Below are positions 33,457 to 41,611 of a stretch of DNA of 43,325 bases, in pieces. Where the stretch lies: positions 1-43,325 of the forward strand of contig JACPQZ010000068.1 in NCBI GenBank assembly GCA_016190205.1, read 5' to 3'. Below the pieces are notes generated by a model. The model was not told the DNA's origin. It worked only from the letters and a program-made list of their open reading frames with translations, and did no database searches. The position numbers and the translations under genes are program-made. The DNA comes from Candidatus Omnitrophota bacterium (lineage in GTDB: Bacteria > Omnitrophota > JACPQZ01). The first letter of the stretch is position 1; each line of letters starts with the position of its first letter.

Positions 33457-33851
33457 TCCCCCGACCTCCGCTTCCCGCTTCCCGCTTCCCGCTTCCCGAA
33501 CAAAAGTCCCCTCGTAATCTTAAGCAGCCTCCTCTCAAAGCTCCGCTTGATACCCTCGACCAGCTCCTCCGGCTCCTCCGCAAATAGCGTGTGGATAAAA
33601 AGTATTTTGCGGTCATCGGAGATCTCCACGCTCAAGGTGCCCGGGGTGAGCGTGATCATGTTGGCGAGAATGGTAATCTCGGTGTCCGTTTGCGCCTCCA
33701 GGGGGATCGCCACAAAACCGGGCTTTAAATTCCGGATGGGTGACAGCACACAGACGGCGACTTTAAGATTCGCTAGGACGATTTCCCAAAGAAAATATAC
33801 GAAGAGGATAAGCGTCCGAACGAGCGCGACCAAAAGGCGTATCACTGTCAC
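33453..33851 (-). CDS. mnhE: Mrp antiporter subunit E with repeat-encoded C-terminal tail
   Basis: This 132-residue protein matches MnhE/MrpE, with an N-terminal membrane segment and the conserved ITLTPGTLSVEI block. The last ~14 residues (GKREAGSGKRRSGE) are encoded by a CTTCCCG 7-bp repeat (33468-33498) and resemble the loop inserted into lpd. The stop codon still overlaps the mnhF start, so the repeat replaced or extended the C-terminus without breaking the coupling. Confidence 0.9.
   Translation of the reverse strand: MTVIRLLVALVRTLILFVYFLWEIVLANLKVAVCVLSPIRNLKPGFVAIPLEAQTDTEITILANMITLTPGTLSVEISDDRKILFIHTLFAEEPEELVEGIKRSFERRLLKITRGLLFGKREAGSGKRRSGE
33468..33498. repeat. CTTCCCG 7-bp array at the 3' end of mnhE
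   Basis: Four close copies of CGCTTCC lie within the last codons of mnhE. In the coding direction they read GKREAGS in a 21-bp cycle, with no stop codon. Confidence 0.92.
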
Positions 33852-33855
33852 TTCT

Positions 33856-35349
33856 TCACCTCTTCAAGACGGCGGCCAAGTACTCCGAAGGATGCATGAG
33901 CTGCTGTGCCGCCCTCTGCGAAAGCCAAAAGAGCCCCTCCGCCCCCACGCCCAGGTAGACCGTCAGGAGCGCCAAGAGTGCTACGGGAAAAAGCAGGCCG
34001 GCCAAAGACTCCTGACGGCGGGCGGTCAACGGGGCCGCTCCTACAGGGGCATCCTTCCAGAACACCTCGTGCCAGATCTTCATCATGGAAAAAAGGGTGA
34101 GAAACCCCACGACGAGCGCGACGCCTGATACAAGATACTCTTTCAACACCAACCCCTCCTGGATAAGGGAAAGCTTTGCGAAAAACCCGGACAGGGGCGG
34201 CATGCCCGCCAGGGAAAGCGCGGGGATCAAAAAAAGCGCCGCGAGAAGTGGAAATTTTAGGTATATCCCCCCGAGCTTTTTGAGCTCGAAAGAACCCCCG
34301 CATCTCTCAACCGCCCCGCTCACCAGAAATAGATTAGTCTTCACGATAATGTGATGCACGATGTAGAAAATAGATCCCGCAAGGCCCGCCACCGTGTAGA
34401 GCCCGAGCCCCATGATCATATATCCAATTTGGCTTATGATGTGAAAGGATAGGATGCGCCTAAATTCATTCTGCGCCACGGCCCCGAGGACACCCGTCAC
34501 CATGGTCAAGGCCGACACGACGAGTATCAAGGAGTGCGTAAATGATGTCTCCCCCACAAAGATCAAGGTAAAGACACGGATCAAGGCATAGACACCCACC
34601 TTGGTCAAGAGCCCCGCGAAAATAGCGGAGACCGCGACCGGAGGAGTGTGATAAGAAGCGGGCAGCCAGAAAAAAAGCGGAAAGACGGCCGCCTTGATCC
34701 CAAAGGCCACAAGAAAAACGAGGGCGCAGGCCGTGACGAGATGCGTCTTGCCCAGCTGCGGGATCTTGACCGCAAGATCCGCCATGTTGAGGGTGCCGGC
34801 CAGTCCATAGAGGATGCCCACCCCGGCAAGAAACAATGCGGAAGAGATCAAGTTGAGCGTTACGTACTTAATCGCCCCCTCAACCTGGGCGCGCTCCCCC
34901 CCCAGGGCAATGAGCACGAAGCTGGATGTGAGGAGCACTTCAAACCAGACGTACATATTGAACAGGTCCCCCGTCATAAAGGACCCGCACACCCCCATCA
35001 TAAGAAAGTTAAAGAGCGGATAATAGCCGTGCGACTCGCGGCCGCTGTCCATGTGGGCCAGGGAATAGAGCATGACGGCAAAGCCGATGACCGCCGAGAC
35101 CAAAACCATCACACTTGAGAATAGATCGGCCACGAGGGTAATCCCCTGCGGCGCGGGCCAAGCCCCCATTTGGACAGCCTGGATGCCGTGCACCGTCACA
35201 CGGGTAAGAAGCCGTATGGCCGTCACGAGGAGCGCGCCGGAGCCCAAGAGGGCCAAGGACCGCTGCAAGGAGCGGTTGTACCATGTGAGCATGCACAAGA
35301 TGGCGGTCGAAAGCGGAATGAGCAATGGAAAAACGAGGAGGAGCTTCAA
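33856..35349 (-). CDS. mnhD: Mrp antiporter subunit D
   Basis: This 497-residue polytopic protein of the NuoM/NuoN-like family is one of the two large proton-translocating subunits of the Mrp complex. Typical segments are [40 protein letters not shown] (helix with the conserved proline/histidine) and [19 protein letters not shown]. The start is TTG at 35349 overlapping the mnhC stop as TTGA. mnhE follows 4 bp after its stop. Confidence 0.94.
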   Translation of the reverse strand: MKLLLVFPLLIPLSTAILCMLTWYNRSLQRSLALLGSGALLVTAIRLLTRVTVHGIQAVQMGAWPAPQGITLVADLFSSVMVLVSAVIGFAVMLYSLAHMDSGRESHGYYPLFNFLMMGVCGSFMTGDLFNMYVWFEVLLTSSFVLIALGGERAQVEGAIKYVTLNLISSALFLAGVGILYGLAGTLNMADLAVKIPQLGKTHLVTACALVFLVAFGIKAAVFPLFFWLPASYHTPPVAVSAIFAGLLTKVGVYALIRVFTLIFVGETSFTHSLILVVSALTMVTGVLGAVAQNEFRRILSFHIISQIGYMIMGLGLYTVAGLAGSIFYIVHHIIVKTNLFLVSGAVERCGGSFELKKLGGIYLKFPLLAALFLIPALSLAGMPPLSGFFAKLSLIQEGLVLKEYLVSGVALVVGFLTLFSMMKIWHEVFWKDAPVGAAPLTARRQESLAGLLFPVALLALLTVYLGVGAEGLFWLSQRAAQQLMHPSEYLAAVLKR

Positions 35350-35693
35350 GAATCGGTCCTCCGCATCTCATTTAAATTGTCCGTTCCCGACATCTGATAG
35401 GACCGGTACAAGAGCACCATGGCAAAGGCCAAGACCCCGAAGCTGATGACGATCGCGGTTAGAATCAAGGCCTGCGGGAGCGGATTGGCGAAGGGCTCGA
35501 CCGGCGCGAGCGCCCCAACAGGAGCGATGGGGGGGTTCACCCGCGTCACGCGGCCCACCGTGAATAATAGAAGATTGGCTGCATGGCTTAAGAGCCCAAG
35601 CCCAATGATAAGTTTCACCATGCTGGGACGCAGCAAAAGATAAAAACTCGCGGCGTACAAAACCCCCACCACGACAGCAAGCATCCCCTCCAC
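35346..35693 (-). CDS. mnhC: Mrp antiporter subunit C
   Basis: This NuoK-like protein of 115 residues has three helices ([33 protein letters not shown]). The start is GTG. The [12 protein letters not shown] motif is characteristic of MnhC/NuoK. It overlaps mnhD by four bases and begins 2 bp after mnhB. Confidence 0.93.
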   Translation of the reverse strand: MEGMLAVVVGVLYAASFYLLLRPSMVKLIIGLGLLSHAANLLLFTVGRVTRVNPPIAPVGALAPVEPFANPLPQALILTAIVISFGVLAFAMVLLYRSYQMSGTDNLNEMRRTDS

Positions 35694-35695
35694 GG

Positions 35696-36106
35696 CTACT
35701 CCTCCTCCGCCAGGGACAGGATGATCATGAGCGTCACGCCCATCACCGCGAAATAGACCCCGATATCAAAAATGACCGGCGTTCCCATATCCACGTGACC
35801 CAAAAGAGGGAGCTCCCACTCGACCCACTTTCCCGTCAAATAGGGAGCGCCCAGAAAAACCCCGGTAAAGCCGCTCCACATGGCGCAGAAAAGGCCCAGC
35901 GCCATCAGGAAATGGGGATCGGTCCGCAAGAGCCGTCGGGCGGACGGGGCATTGTACACCAGGGCATGGAGCGCAAAAGGCACCGCGGCCACGAGTCCCC
36001 CCACAAAGCCCCCGCCCGGGCTTTGGTGGCCGCCGGACAATAGGTACACCGACACCAAGAGAAGGATGGGCCGCAGCCAGCGCTCGACCGTCCTCACGAT
36101 GAGCAT
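35696..36106 (-). CDS. mnhB: Mrp antiporter subunit B
   Basis: This 136-residue membrane protein matches MnhB/MrpB ([33 protein letters not shown]). It starts with ATG directly after the mnhA stop codon. In the complex it lies beside the C-terminal part of subunit A. Confidence 0.93.
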   Translation of the reverse strand: MLIVRTVERWLRPILLLVSVYLLSGGHQSPGGGFVGGLVAAVPFALHALVYNAPSARRLLRTDPHFLMALGLFCAMWSGFTGVFLGAPYLTGKWVEWELPLLGHVDMGTPVIFDIGVYFAVMGVTLMIILSLAEEE

Positions 36107-38383
36107 CTAGGTATCCTCCTGTGCCGAGGCTTCGGAGCGGCTTGCGTCTCCCTCGCCGCGCCCCAAAAGGCGGAGTTTGAGCATTCCGAAGATGCCAAGC
36201 CCCGCGATGACCAAGACGGTGATCTCTCCCAGGGTATCAAAACCGCGAAAATCCACGATGATCACATTGACCACGTTGCGGCCATGGGCCGCCGGCAGGC
36301 TCTCCCTCGCAAAAAAACTGGTCAAAGTTTGATCTAACGGAAAACGGGTCGCGATCGCGACAAGCAGCGTGACGAGGCCGCCCACTCCTAAGGAAAGGAG
36401 CCCATCCCGGACGCGCGTCCCGTGACTCGAAGAAAGCCGGTAGCGCGGGAGGTGATAGAGCACCAGGATAAAGAGGATGACCGAGATCGCATCCACCACC
36501 ATCTGTGTCATAGCAATGTCCGGCGCTCCCAGGTGGAGAAATAGAAGGGCCACTCCATAGCCCACCACGCCTAAAGATGTCACCGCCCCGAAACGCGATC
36601 CCGTTCCCACGGCGAAAATCGCGGCCGAGACGATGATGGCTGATAAACCCGCTTCATAGAGAGAGGCGCCCGAAAAAACGTCGGGCCAGTAAACAATATT
36701 CCTCACCCATAGATAGTACCCCACGGACACGAGCAGGGTGGCCAAGGTGAAGATTAAATACCGCCTCAAATATCCGCTCTGCAGGATGCGTGTCTGGAAG
36801 GAGGCGAAGCCATCAAGCAACCGGAGCTTCATGTCATACCAGGATTCGGGCCCGAGCCGGTAGAGAAATGCAAAACCATTCAAAAGACGGCGCACAGCCT
36901 GCCTGACACAGGTGAGGCCGAGTCCCCCCGCAATCGCAGTGACCCCGGCTGCCAGCGGGGGCGTGAAACCATGCCAAGCGCCCGTAGGGCTCATGATAAA
37001 TGCGAGGGCTGCACCTTCTACGGAAAGCACGAGCGGCCCCACCCAGAGCGAGGGCGCCTCATGAGGGTGGGCAAGGGTGCGCCCCTCCCTGCCGAGAAAG
37101 GGACGAATGCCGCACACCCAGGCCGCGAGCACCATGCCCATACCGGAAAAAAGAAATATAGTTTTTAGAAGAAGTGCATGCGGCCCCCATTCCCAGAGGG
37201 ATTCGTACAAAAGCTCCTTGGCCATAAACCCCAGGAAGGGCGGAAGACCCATCATTGAGAATGCGGCGAGCACTCCGCACGCGGCGGTCAGGGGCATCGG
37301 CTTAAAGAGCCCGCCCACTTGTTCCGTATCCTTTTCCCCCGTCCCGCGGTCAATGGCTCCGGCCACAAGGAACAAGGCCCCCTTGTACAGCGCGTGGGCC
37401 ACCAACAGAATGGCCGCCGCCTTAAGCGCAGTATCTGTCCCCCATCCAAGCAAAACAGTCAAGAATGCCAAAACGCCGATCGTGGTGTAGGCCAAGATGG
37501 GCTTAAACTCCGTCCGGCGGAGCATAAGGAGGGTGGACGTAACGAGGGTGATGCAGCCCACCGCAACGAGCGCCCCCTGCCACTCGGGAGTACCCCCCAG
37601 AACCGGAAAAAGCCTCGCCAAAAGATAAATCCCGGCCTTCACCATGGTCGAGGAATGGAGGTAGGCGCTTACCGGAGTCGGCGCCACCATGGCGTTGGGA
37701 AGCCAAAAATGGAACGGAAACTGCGCGGACTTCGTGAAGGCCCCAATGAGAACAAGGAGAAGGATGACGAGATAAAGGGGATGGCCTTTTAAAACTTCTC
37801 CTTTTTCGAGGAGGGCCGAGAGCTCAAAGCCGCCGCCCGCTATCCCCATGACGAGAAGCCCCGCGAGGAGGGCAAGCCCCCCCACCCCTGTCACCAAGAG
37901 CGCCTGGAGCGCGGCGCGGCGGGCCTCCTCGCGCTTGTGGTCGAAGCCGATCAGAAGATACGAGGTAAAACTCGTCAGTTCCCAGAACACGAAAAGCGTC
38001 ACGACATGATCGGCGAGCACAAGTCCCAGCATGGACGCCATGAAGGACAAAAGGTAGGCGTAAAAGCGGCCGAGAAGGGCGTGGCCCTTAAGATATCCGC
38101 CGGAATAGATGAGGATGAGGGCCCCGATACCTGCTATGAGGAGGGTAAAGACAAGGCTTAAATCATCCAGATAAAATGAGAGCTGGATCCCGAGACTGGG
38201 TATCCAGGGTTCCGTGGTACGAAAGGTGTCGCCGCCGAAAACTGAAGGTATAAATCGGGCGAAATAGAGGGTAATAAGGAGGGGAAGGAGGGAGAAGACC
38301 CACCCCGCCCACCGGCCCAAGAAGCGTGTAAGCCAGGGTGCAAACAGGGAAAGTACAAAACCCGAAACAATCGCGACCAGCAT
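36107..38383 (-). CDS. mnhA: Mrp antiporter subunit A
   Basis: This is the large NuoL-like subunit of the Na+/H+ antiporter, 758 residues from ATG 38383. The N-terminal proton-channel part has VFWELTSFTSYLLIGF and AQFPFHFWLPNAMVAPTPVS. The C-terminal part includes the DUF4040/MbhE-like segments (APDIAMTQMVVDAISVILF, FRGFDTLGEITVLVIAGLG) found in full-length MrpA. The ORF track uses GTG at 38398, but the strong promoter just upstream would start transcription near 38394, downstream of that GTG, so ATG 38383 is more likely and the leader is very short. Confidence 0.93.
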   Translation of the reverse strand: MLVAIVSGFVLSLFAPWLTRFLGRWAGWVFSLLPLLITLYFARFIPSVFGGDTFRTTEPWIPSLGIQLSFYLDDLSLVFTLLIAGIGALILIYSGGYLKGHALLGRFYAYLLSFMASMLGLVLADHVVTLFVFWELTSFTSYLLIGFDHKREEARRAALQALLVTGVGGLALLAGLLVMGIAGGGFELSALLEKGEVLKGHPLYLVILLLVLIGAFTKSAQFPFHFWLPNAMVAPTPVSAYLHSSTMVKAGIYLLARLFPVLGGTPEWQGALVAVGCITLVTSTLLMLRRTEFKPILAYTTIGVLAFLTVLLGWGTDTALKAAAILLVAHALYKGALFLVAGAIDRGTGEKDTEQVGGLFKPMPLTAACGVLAAFSMMGLPPFLGFMAKELLYESLWEWGPHALLLKTIFLFSGMGMVLAAWVCGIRPFLGREGRTLAHPHEAPSLWVGPLVLSVEGAALAFIMSPTGAWHGFTPPLAAGVTAIAGGLGLTCVRQAVRRLLNGFAFLYRLGPESWYDMKLRLLDGFASFQTRILQSGYLRRYLIFTLATLLVSVGYYLWVRNIVYWPDVFSGASLYEAGLSAIIVSAAIFAVGTGSRFGAVTSLGVVGYGVALLFLHLGAPDIAMTQMVVDAISVILFILVLYHLPRYRLSSSHGTRVRDGLLSLGVGGLVTLLVAIATRFPLDQTLTSFFARESLPAAHGRNVVNVIIVDFRGFDTLGEITVLVIAGLGIFGMLKLRLLGRGEGDASRSEASAQEDT

Positions 38384-38400
38384 GGTTGTAAGCCCCACAC

Positions 38401-38428
38401 ATCATAGCAGATACATGGAGGGTGTCAA
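38401..38428 (-). promoter_or_regulatory. Sigma-70-type promoter of the mrp operon
   Basis: On the minus strand TTGACA is followed after 16 bp by TATGAT. The -35 hexamer abuts the first base of the type-1 repeat element at 38429. A start near 38394 leaves only about 11 nt before ATG 38383. Confidence 0.8.
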
Positions 38429-38717
38429 CAAAGGCCCGGCTCGGTCCCTTTGGCCGCCGGCTGTTTTCCCCGCACACCTCCGAGCGAGCCGGTGGGTCGG
38501 TGTTCTCCTGGCCGGCTCGGGGAACGGCTGAACTCGGCCCGCTTAAGCCGTCGCGCTTCCAAAATCAGCCCACTGGCTGATATTCCCCCGCCACAAAGCG
38601 CGGCGGGGACCGCGCTCGAATCGGGCCTCAAACAGCAGCCGTTCTCTATCCCTCGCCGCCTGCGGAGAACACCTAAAACAGCCGAAGCGGCCTTCAGGGC
38701 CCGAACCGGGCCTTTGC
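38429..38717 (+). repeat. Type-1 fold-back element, copy C (~289 bp)
   Basis: The outer arms CAAAGGCCCGGCTCGG and CCGAACCGGGCCTTTG pair, then GGCTGTTTT with AAAACAGCC, then GAACGGCTGA..TCGGCCCG with ATCGGGCCTC..AGCCGTTC. An inner hairpin AATCAGCC-CACT-GGCTGAT matches that of copies B and D. Where copy B has GGGATGTTTT/AAAACATCCC, copy C has CGGCTGTTTT/AAAACAGCCG, so both arms change together. It lies between divergent mnhA and the methyltransferase gene. Bases 38718-38808 hold no gene. Confidence 0.85.
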
Positions 38718-38794
38718 TATGACCAAAATAGACCTTATCGGCACCGGGGCCGAGACGGGCAGATTCAAAATGAAGGGGGTCGGTGCCGATGGCG

Positions 38795-38800
38795 TATAAT
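38795..38800 (+). promoter_or_regulatory. Possible -10 element of the methyltransferase gene
   Basis: A perfect TATAAT lies eight bases before the ATG at 38809, which would give a leaderless or nearly leaderless transcript. No good -35 hexamer is seen at 16-18 bp spacing, so the call is weak. Confidence 0.4.
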
Positions 38801-38808
38801 ACTGTGCG

Positions 38809-39588
38809 ATGAAACATCTCATTCGAAAGCTGAAGCGAGCGGTGTTCGATTTGGACCCCAGCTACCATGACATGTTCGAGGATGCCGGGGCACAGAAAGC
38901 GGGAGGAGACTATCTTAAGGTGATCGAAAGGGCCCTGGAAGCGCGCTTCGGAACCTCAAAGGTCACCATCCTCGACGCCGGCTGCCAGGCGGGACGGCTT
39001 CTTATTCCCCTCGCCCGGGCGGGGCACCGGATGATCGGGGTGGACCGGTCAGCGTTTTCCTTGAGGCGTGCGCAAGGACATGCGCACGAGGCTCGCGTTT
39101 CAGTTGAACTTCACAAAGGCGACATTTTGAAGGTAAACCGGTGGGTTTCCAGGAAGAGCGTGGACGCCGCGATCTGCGCCGAGGTGCTCTATCTGGTGAA
39201 AAATTTTCCGGGCCATCTAACACGCCTCAAGGAAACGGTGCGGCCGGGGGGACTCGTCTTCATTTCCCACCGGCCGAAAGTGTACTACGCGGCAAAGGCG
39301 CTCGACGAGGGGCGTCCCGGCCTTGCGGAGACGATCGCCTCAAACACGGAGGGCCCAAGCCCGGACGGAATATACCACAACTGGCAGACCCCGCAGGAGC
39401 TCAACGAGCTCTATACAGACCTTGGCCTTAAGATACTTGAACTCGTCCCCATTCAGGAGCGAACATGGAGCCTGCCCCCAGGCCTTTCCCTGGACCACAA
39501 GGTGGAAGAAGCTCTCTCTAGCGTCCGCGCCGGGGACGGGGCTTACCGGATCCCGGACTATCTCCTGGTCGTTGCCCGGCGCCCTTAA
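38809..39588 (+). CDS. Class I SAM-dependent methyltransferase
   Basis: The 259-residue protein has a Rossmann-type SAM-binding motif (TILDAGCQAGRLLIPLARAG), an acidic residue after strand 2 (GVDRSAFSL), KGDIL, and AAICAEVLYLV after strand 4. This is the Methyltransf_11/25 pattern. The substrate is unknown. The last 71 bp overlap the 3' end of msrB on the opposite strand. It stands alone on plus between the repeat element and msrB. Confidence 0.85.
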   Translation: MKHLIRKLKRAVFDLDPSYHDMFEDAGAQKAGGDYLKVIERALEARFGTSKVTILDAGCQAGRLLIPLARAGHRMIGVDRSAFSLRRAQGHAHEARVSVELHKGDILKVNRWVSRKSVDAAICAEVLYLVKNFPGHLTRLKETVRPGGLVFISHRPKVYYAAKALDEGRPGLAETIASNTEGPSPDGIYHNWQTPQELNELYTDLGLKILELVPIQERTWSLPPGLSLDHKVEEALSSVRAGDGAYRIPDYLLVVARRP

Positions 39589-39997
39589 GGCCCGCCGGCT
39601 TCTCCTTCGGCACAAACTTAAGTGAAACAGAGTTTATGCAGTAACGCAGGTGCGTGGGCGGGGGACCGTCGTCAAAGACATGGCCCAGGTGGCTCTCGCA
39701 ACGGCTGCACAATACTTCCATCCGCTCCATGAAATGCGAGCGGTCGGCCTTGCCCGTGACCGCCCCCTTTTCAATGGGGGCCCAAAAGCTGGGCCAGCCC
39801 GTGCCCGAGTTATATTTCTCCCCGGAGCCAAAAAGGGGCTGGCCGCAGGCAGAGCACTGGTAGACGCCCTCTTCCTTTAAATGAACATACTGACCGCTGA
39901 AAGAACGCTCTGTGCCTTTCCCCCGGCAGACGGAGTACTGCTCCGGAGTAAGCCGCCGGCGCCACTCCTCGTCCGAGTGTGAAATCTTGTCCGCCAA
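39518..39997 (-). CDS. msrB: Peptide-methionine (R)-S-oxide reductase MsrB
   Basis: It reduces methionine-R-sulfoxide in proteins. YQCSACGQPLF and LCSRCESHLGHVFDDGP carry the four zinc cysteines, and the catalytic cysteine lies in RYCINSVSLKF. The conserved core ends near residue 132, and a 27-residue basic/Gly-rich tail follows that overlaps the methyltransferase gene on the other strand. The start is TTG at 39997 with AAGG seven bases upstream. It follows the His/Glu-rich exported protein by nine bases. Confidence 0.94.
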   Translation of the reverse strand: MADKISHSDEEWRRRLTPEQYSVCRGKGTERSFSGQYVHLKEEGVYQCSACGQPLFGSGEKYNSGTGWPSFWAPIEKGAVTGKADRSHFMERMEVLCSRCESHLGHVFDDGPPPTHLRYCINSVSLKFVPKEKPAGLKGAGQRPGDSPGSGKPRPRRGR

Positions 39998-40006
39998 TTC
40001 TAACCT

Positions 40007-40504
40007 TTAGAGAGGGATACGGTTGTCGTTGGCGTCGTACGTGTACCGCGGCTTGTCGCTTACTTTGTGGATACGGGTATCGATGACAAAGAGCTCTCCT
40101 TCGGAAGACTCTACATCAAAGTCGAGATCCAAAACCTCACTCGTCTCCGTGTCCTTCATGTCCGTGCAGGAATAGAAGAGATCGCCGGTCTTACCCACGC
40201 GCTCGTGTACGCGCTCGAGGGTGAGCGTCCTTAAGTTTCCGGTCACCTCATCCTCAATGGTAAAGGCCCCTTCCACCTCTTCCACATCCGCGATGTACTC
40301 CTGGATGGCCTGGCGGATCTGGTCGGCGGTGGGTTCTAAAGCCGGGGCCGCCGGTGTTTCAGCAGCCGTCACTGCGGCGGCGCCGTGCTCCTCACCCGCG
40401 TGTTCCTGGCCGGCATGCTCCTGGCCGCCATGTTCCGCGGCCTGCGCGCCAACGCCCCAGAACACAAGGGCCGTGATCAACAATAACCCCTTCACATACT
40501 TCAT
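40007..40504 (-). CDS. Exported protein with His/Glu repeat, unknown function
   Basis: A signal peptide (MKYVKGLLLITALVFWGVGAQA) is followed by a short repeated segment EHGGQEHAGQEHAGEEHG that could bind divalent metal ions, an Ala/Pro-rich linker, and an acidic domain of ~100 residues (about 63-165) with no family I recognise. The total is 165 residues. Its ATG overlaps the stop of the transglutaminase-like gene, so the two are coupled. A metal-handling or envelope-stress role would fit but is inference. Confidence 0.75.
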   Translation of the reverse strand: MKYVKGLLLITALVFWGVGAQAAEHGGQEHAGQEHAGEEHGAAAVTAAETPAAPALEPTADQIRQAIQEYIADVEEVEGAFTIEDEVTGNLRTLTLERVHERVGKTGDLFYSCTDMKDTETSEVLDLDFDVESSEGELFVIDTRIHKVSDKPRYTYDANDNRIPL

Positions 40505-41538
40505 AGCATTTCCTCCTTTTCCTTATGTTGGTACCAAAACTCTGTTTCCACGTTTGTGTAGACTTCGCCGTCCACCTCGACGTGGGGATAGAAAAAGATG
40601 TTCACCGGTTCATGCCGCGCCATGGGAACTAGCCGGATGTCCCTTCCCATGCTGATTAAAAACTTGCTGGAGTCTAAATGACCGAAATAATAGTCCCTCT
40701 TGGCCGGCAGTTTCCACGCCTCGGAGGCATCCACGGTCACCCAGCCCTCCTCCTCCGCGTAAAACTCGGCCCAGCAGTGATAACCCGGGATGGGTCCGGA
40801 ACCTTCAGGCGGCACGGCCATCCCGATCTTAAACCGCGCGGGGATCTCGGCCGCGCGGGCCATGGAGATAAAGAGGGAGTGAAAATCCGTGCAGTTCCCT
40901 TTGCCTACGAGACACGCGCGCGCGGTATCGCCTCTGCCCCATCCCGGCACCGTCTTGTCGTAGCTCATGTGCCCGAGGACATGATCATAAATTCCCCGCG
41001 CCCTTTCTTGAACAGCTGACCTCCCTTCCACCGCCTCCTGCGTTCTCCGGCGGACTTTGTCGTCGATGACAAGGAGGCCCTGCGATTTCATATAAGAATC
41101 CAGATGGTCATTGGAAAGCTCCGCGTCATAGGAAGGCGTTCCATTTCCGGGGAGCTTGGCCCGGTACGCCACTTCCACCTCCAACTCCTGTGGAAAGGGC
41201 GCGACGAGGCCCAGGTGCAAGATTTCATTCCCATAATCAGGATCCTGTTCGATCCTGTAGGGTACGGGGGTCTCGATCTCTCGCGCGAGGATCTCCTGCT
41301 CACGCGAAGAACGGGCGAGGGGTATCCAAACCTCAACCTTCTGCGCCTGCGCCGGTAGACCGGTAAGCCGGGTCCGGTAAATCAAGTTGACTTCGGATCT
41401 CTCGAGAGAAGCTGCTCCGCGCGCCTCGCGGCCGTACGGACCCGTAACCGCGCCCACTAGAAGGGCAAGCAACATTAAGACGAACGATAAAAAGGGAACC
41501 ACGCTTTTCCTTTGAAAACCCTCTGTTTCGGGAAACAT
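40501..41538 (-). CDS. Membrane-anchored transglutaminase-like cysteine protease
   Basis: The 345-residue protein has an N-terminal membrane segment (VVPFLSFVLMLLALLVGAV), an Ig-like region (about 48-130) and a transglutaminase-core domain with the triad Cys216 (GKGNCTDFHSL), His254 (GYHCWAEFY) and Asp270 (VTVDASEA). Bacterial members act as proteases or peptide-modifying enzymes outside the cytoplasm. All catalytic residues are present. It begins a three-gene unit with the His/Glu-rich protein and msrB, behind a recognisable promoter. Confidence 0.88.
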   Translation of the reverse strand: MFPETEGFQRKSVVPFLSFVLMLLALLVGAVTGPYGREARGAASLERSEVNLIYRTRLTGLPAQAQKVEVWIPLARSSREQEILAREIETPVPYRIEQDPDYGNEILHLGLVAPFPQELEVEVAYRAKLPGNGTPSYDAELSNDHLDSYMKSQGLLVIDDKVRRRTQEAVEGRSAVQERARGIYDHVLGHMSYDKTVPGWGRGDTARACLVGKGNCTDFHSLFISMARAAEIPARFKIGMAVPPEGSGPIPGYHCWAEFYAEEEGWVTVDASEAWKLPAKRDYYFGHLDSSKFLISMGRDIRLVPMARHEPVNIFFYPHVEVDGEVYTNVETEFWYQHKEKEEML

Positions 41539-41574
41539 TCAAGAACAGCCGGGTAGGAACTAAATTGGGGACTT

Positions 41575-41602
41575 ATTATACGTTAAAAGGGACTATTTAC
41601 AA
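41575..41602 (-). promoter_or_regulatory. Promoter of the transglutaminase-like gene
   Basis: On the minus strand TTGTAA is followed after 16 bp by TATAAT. A start near 41568 would give a ~30-nt leader to the ATG at 41538. Confidence 0.7.
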
Positions 41603-41611
41603 AATACGAGC

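Noticed and set aside
38381-38398. GTG start of mnhA at 38398
   Set aside because: It lies upstream of the transcription start predicted from the TTGACA/TATGAT promoter, so it would not be in that message.
38425-38868. 147-codon minus-strand ORF sharing peptides with the 12-kb ORF
   Set aside because: The similarity follows from shared repeat DNA; the ORF extends into the start of the plus-strand methyltransferase gene and has no recognisable start signal.
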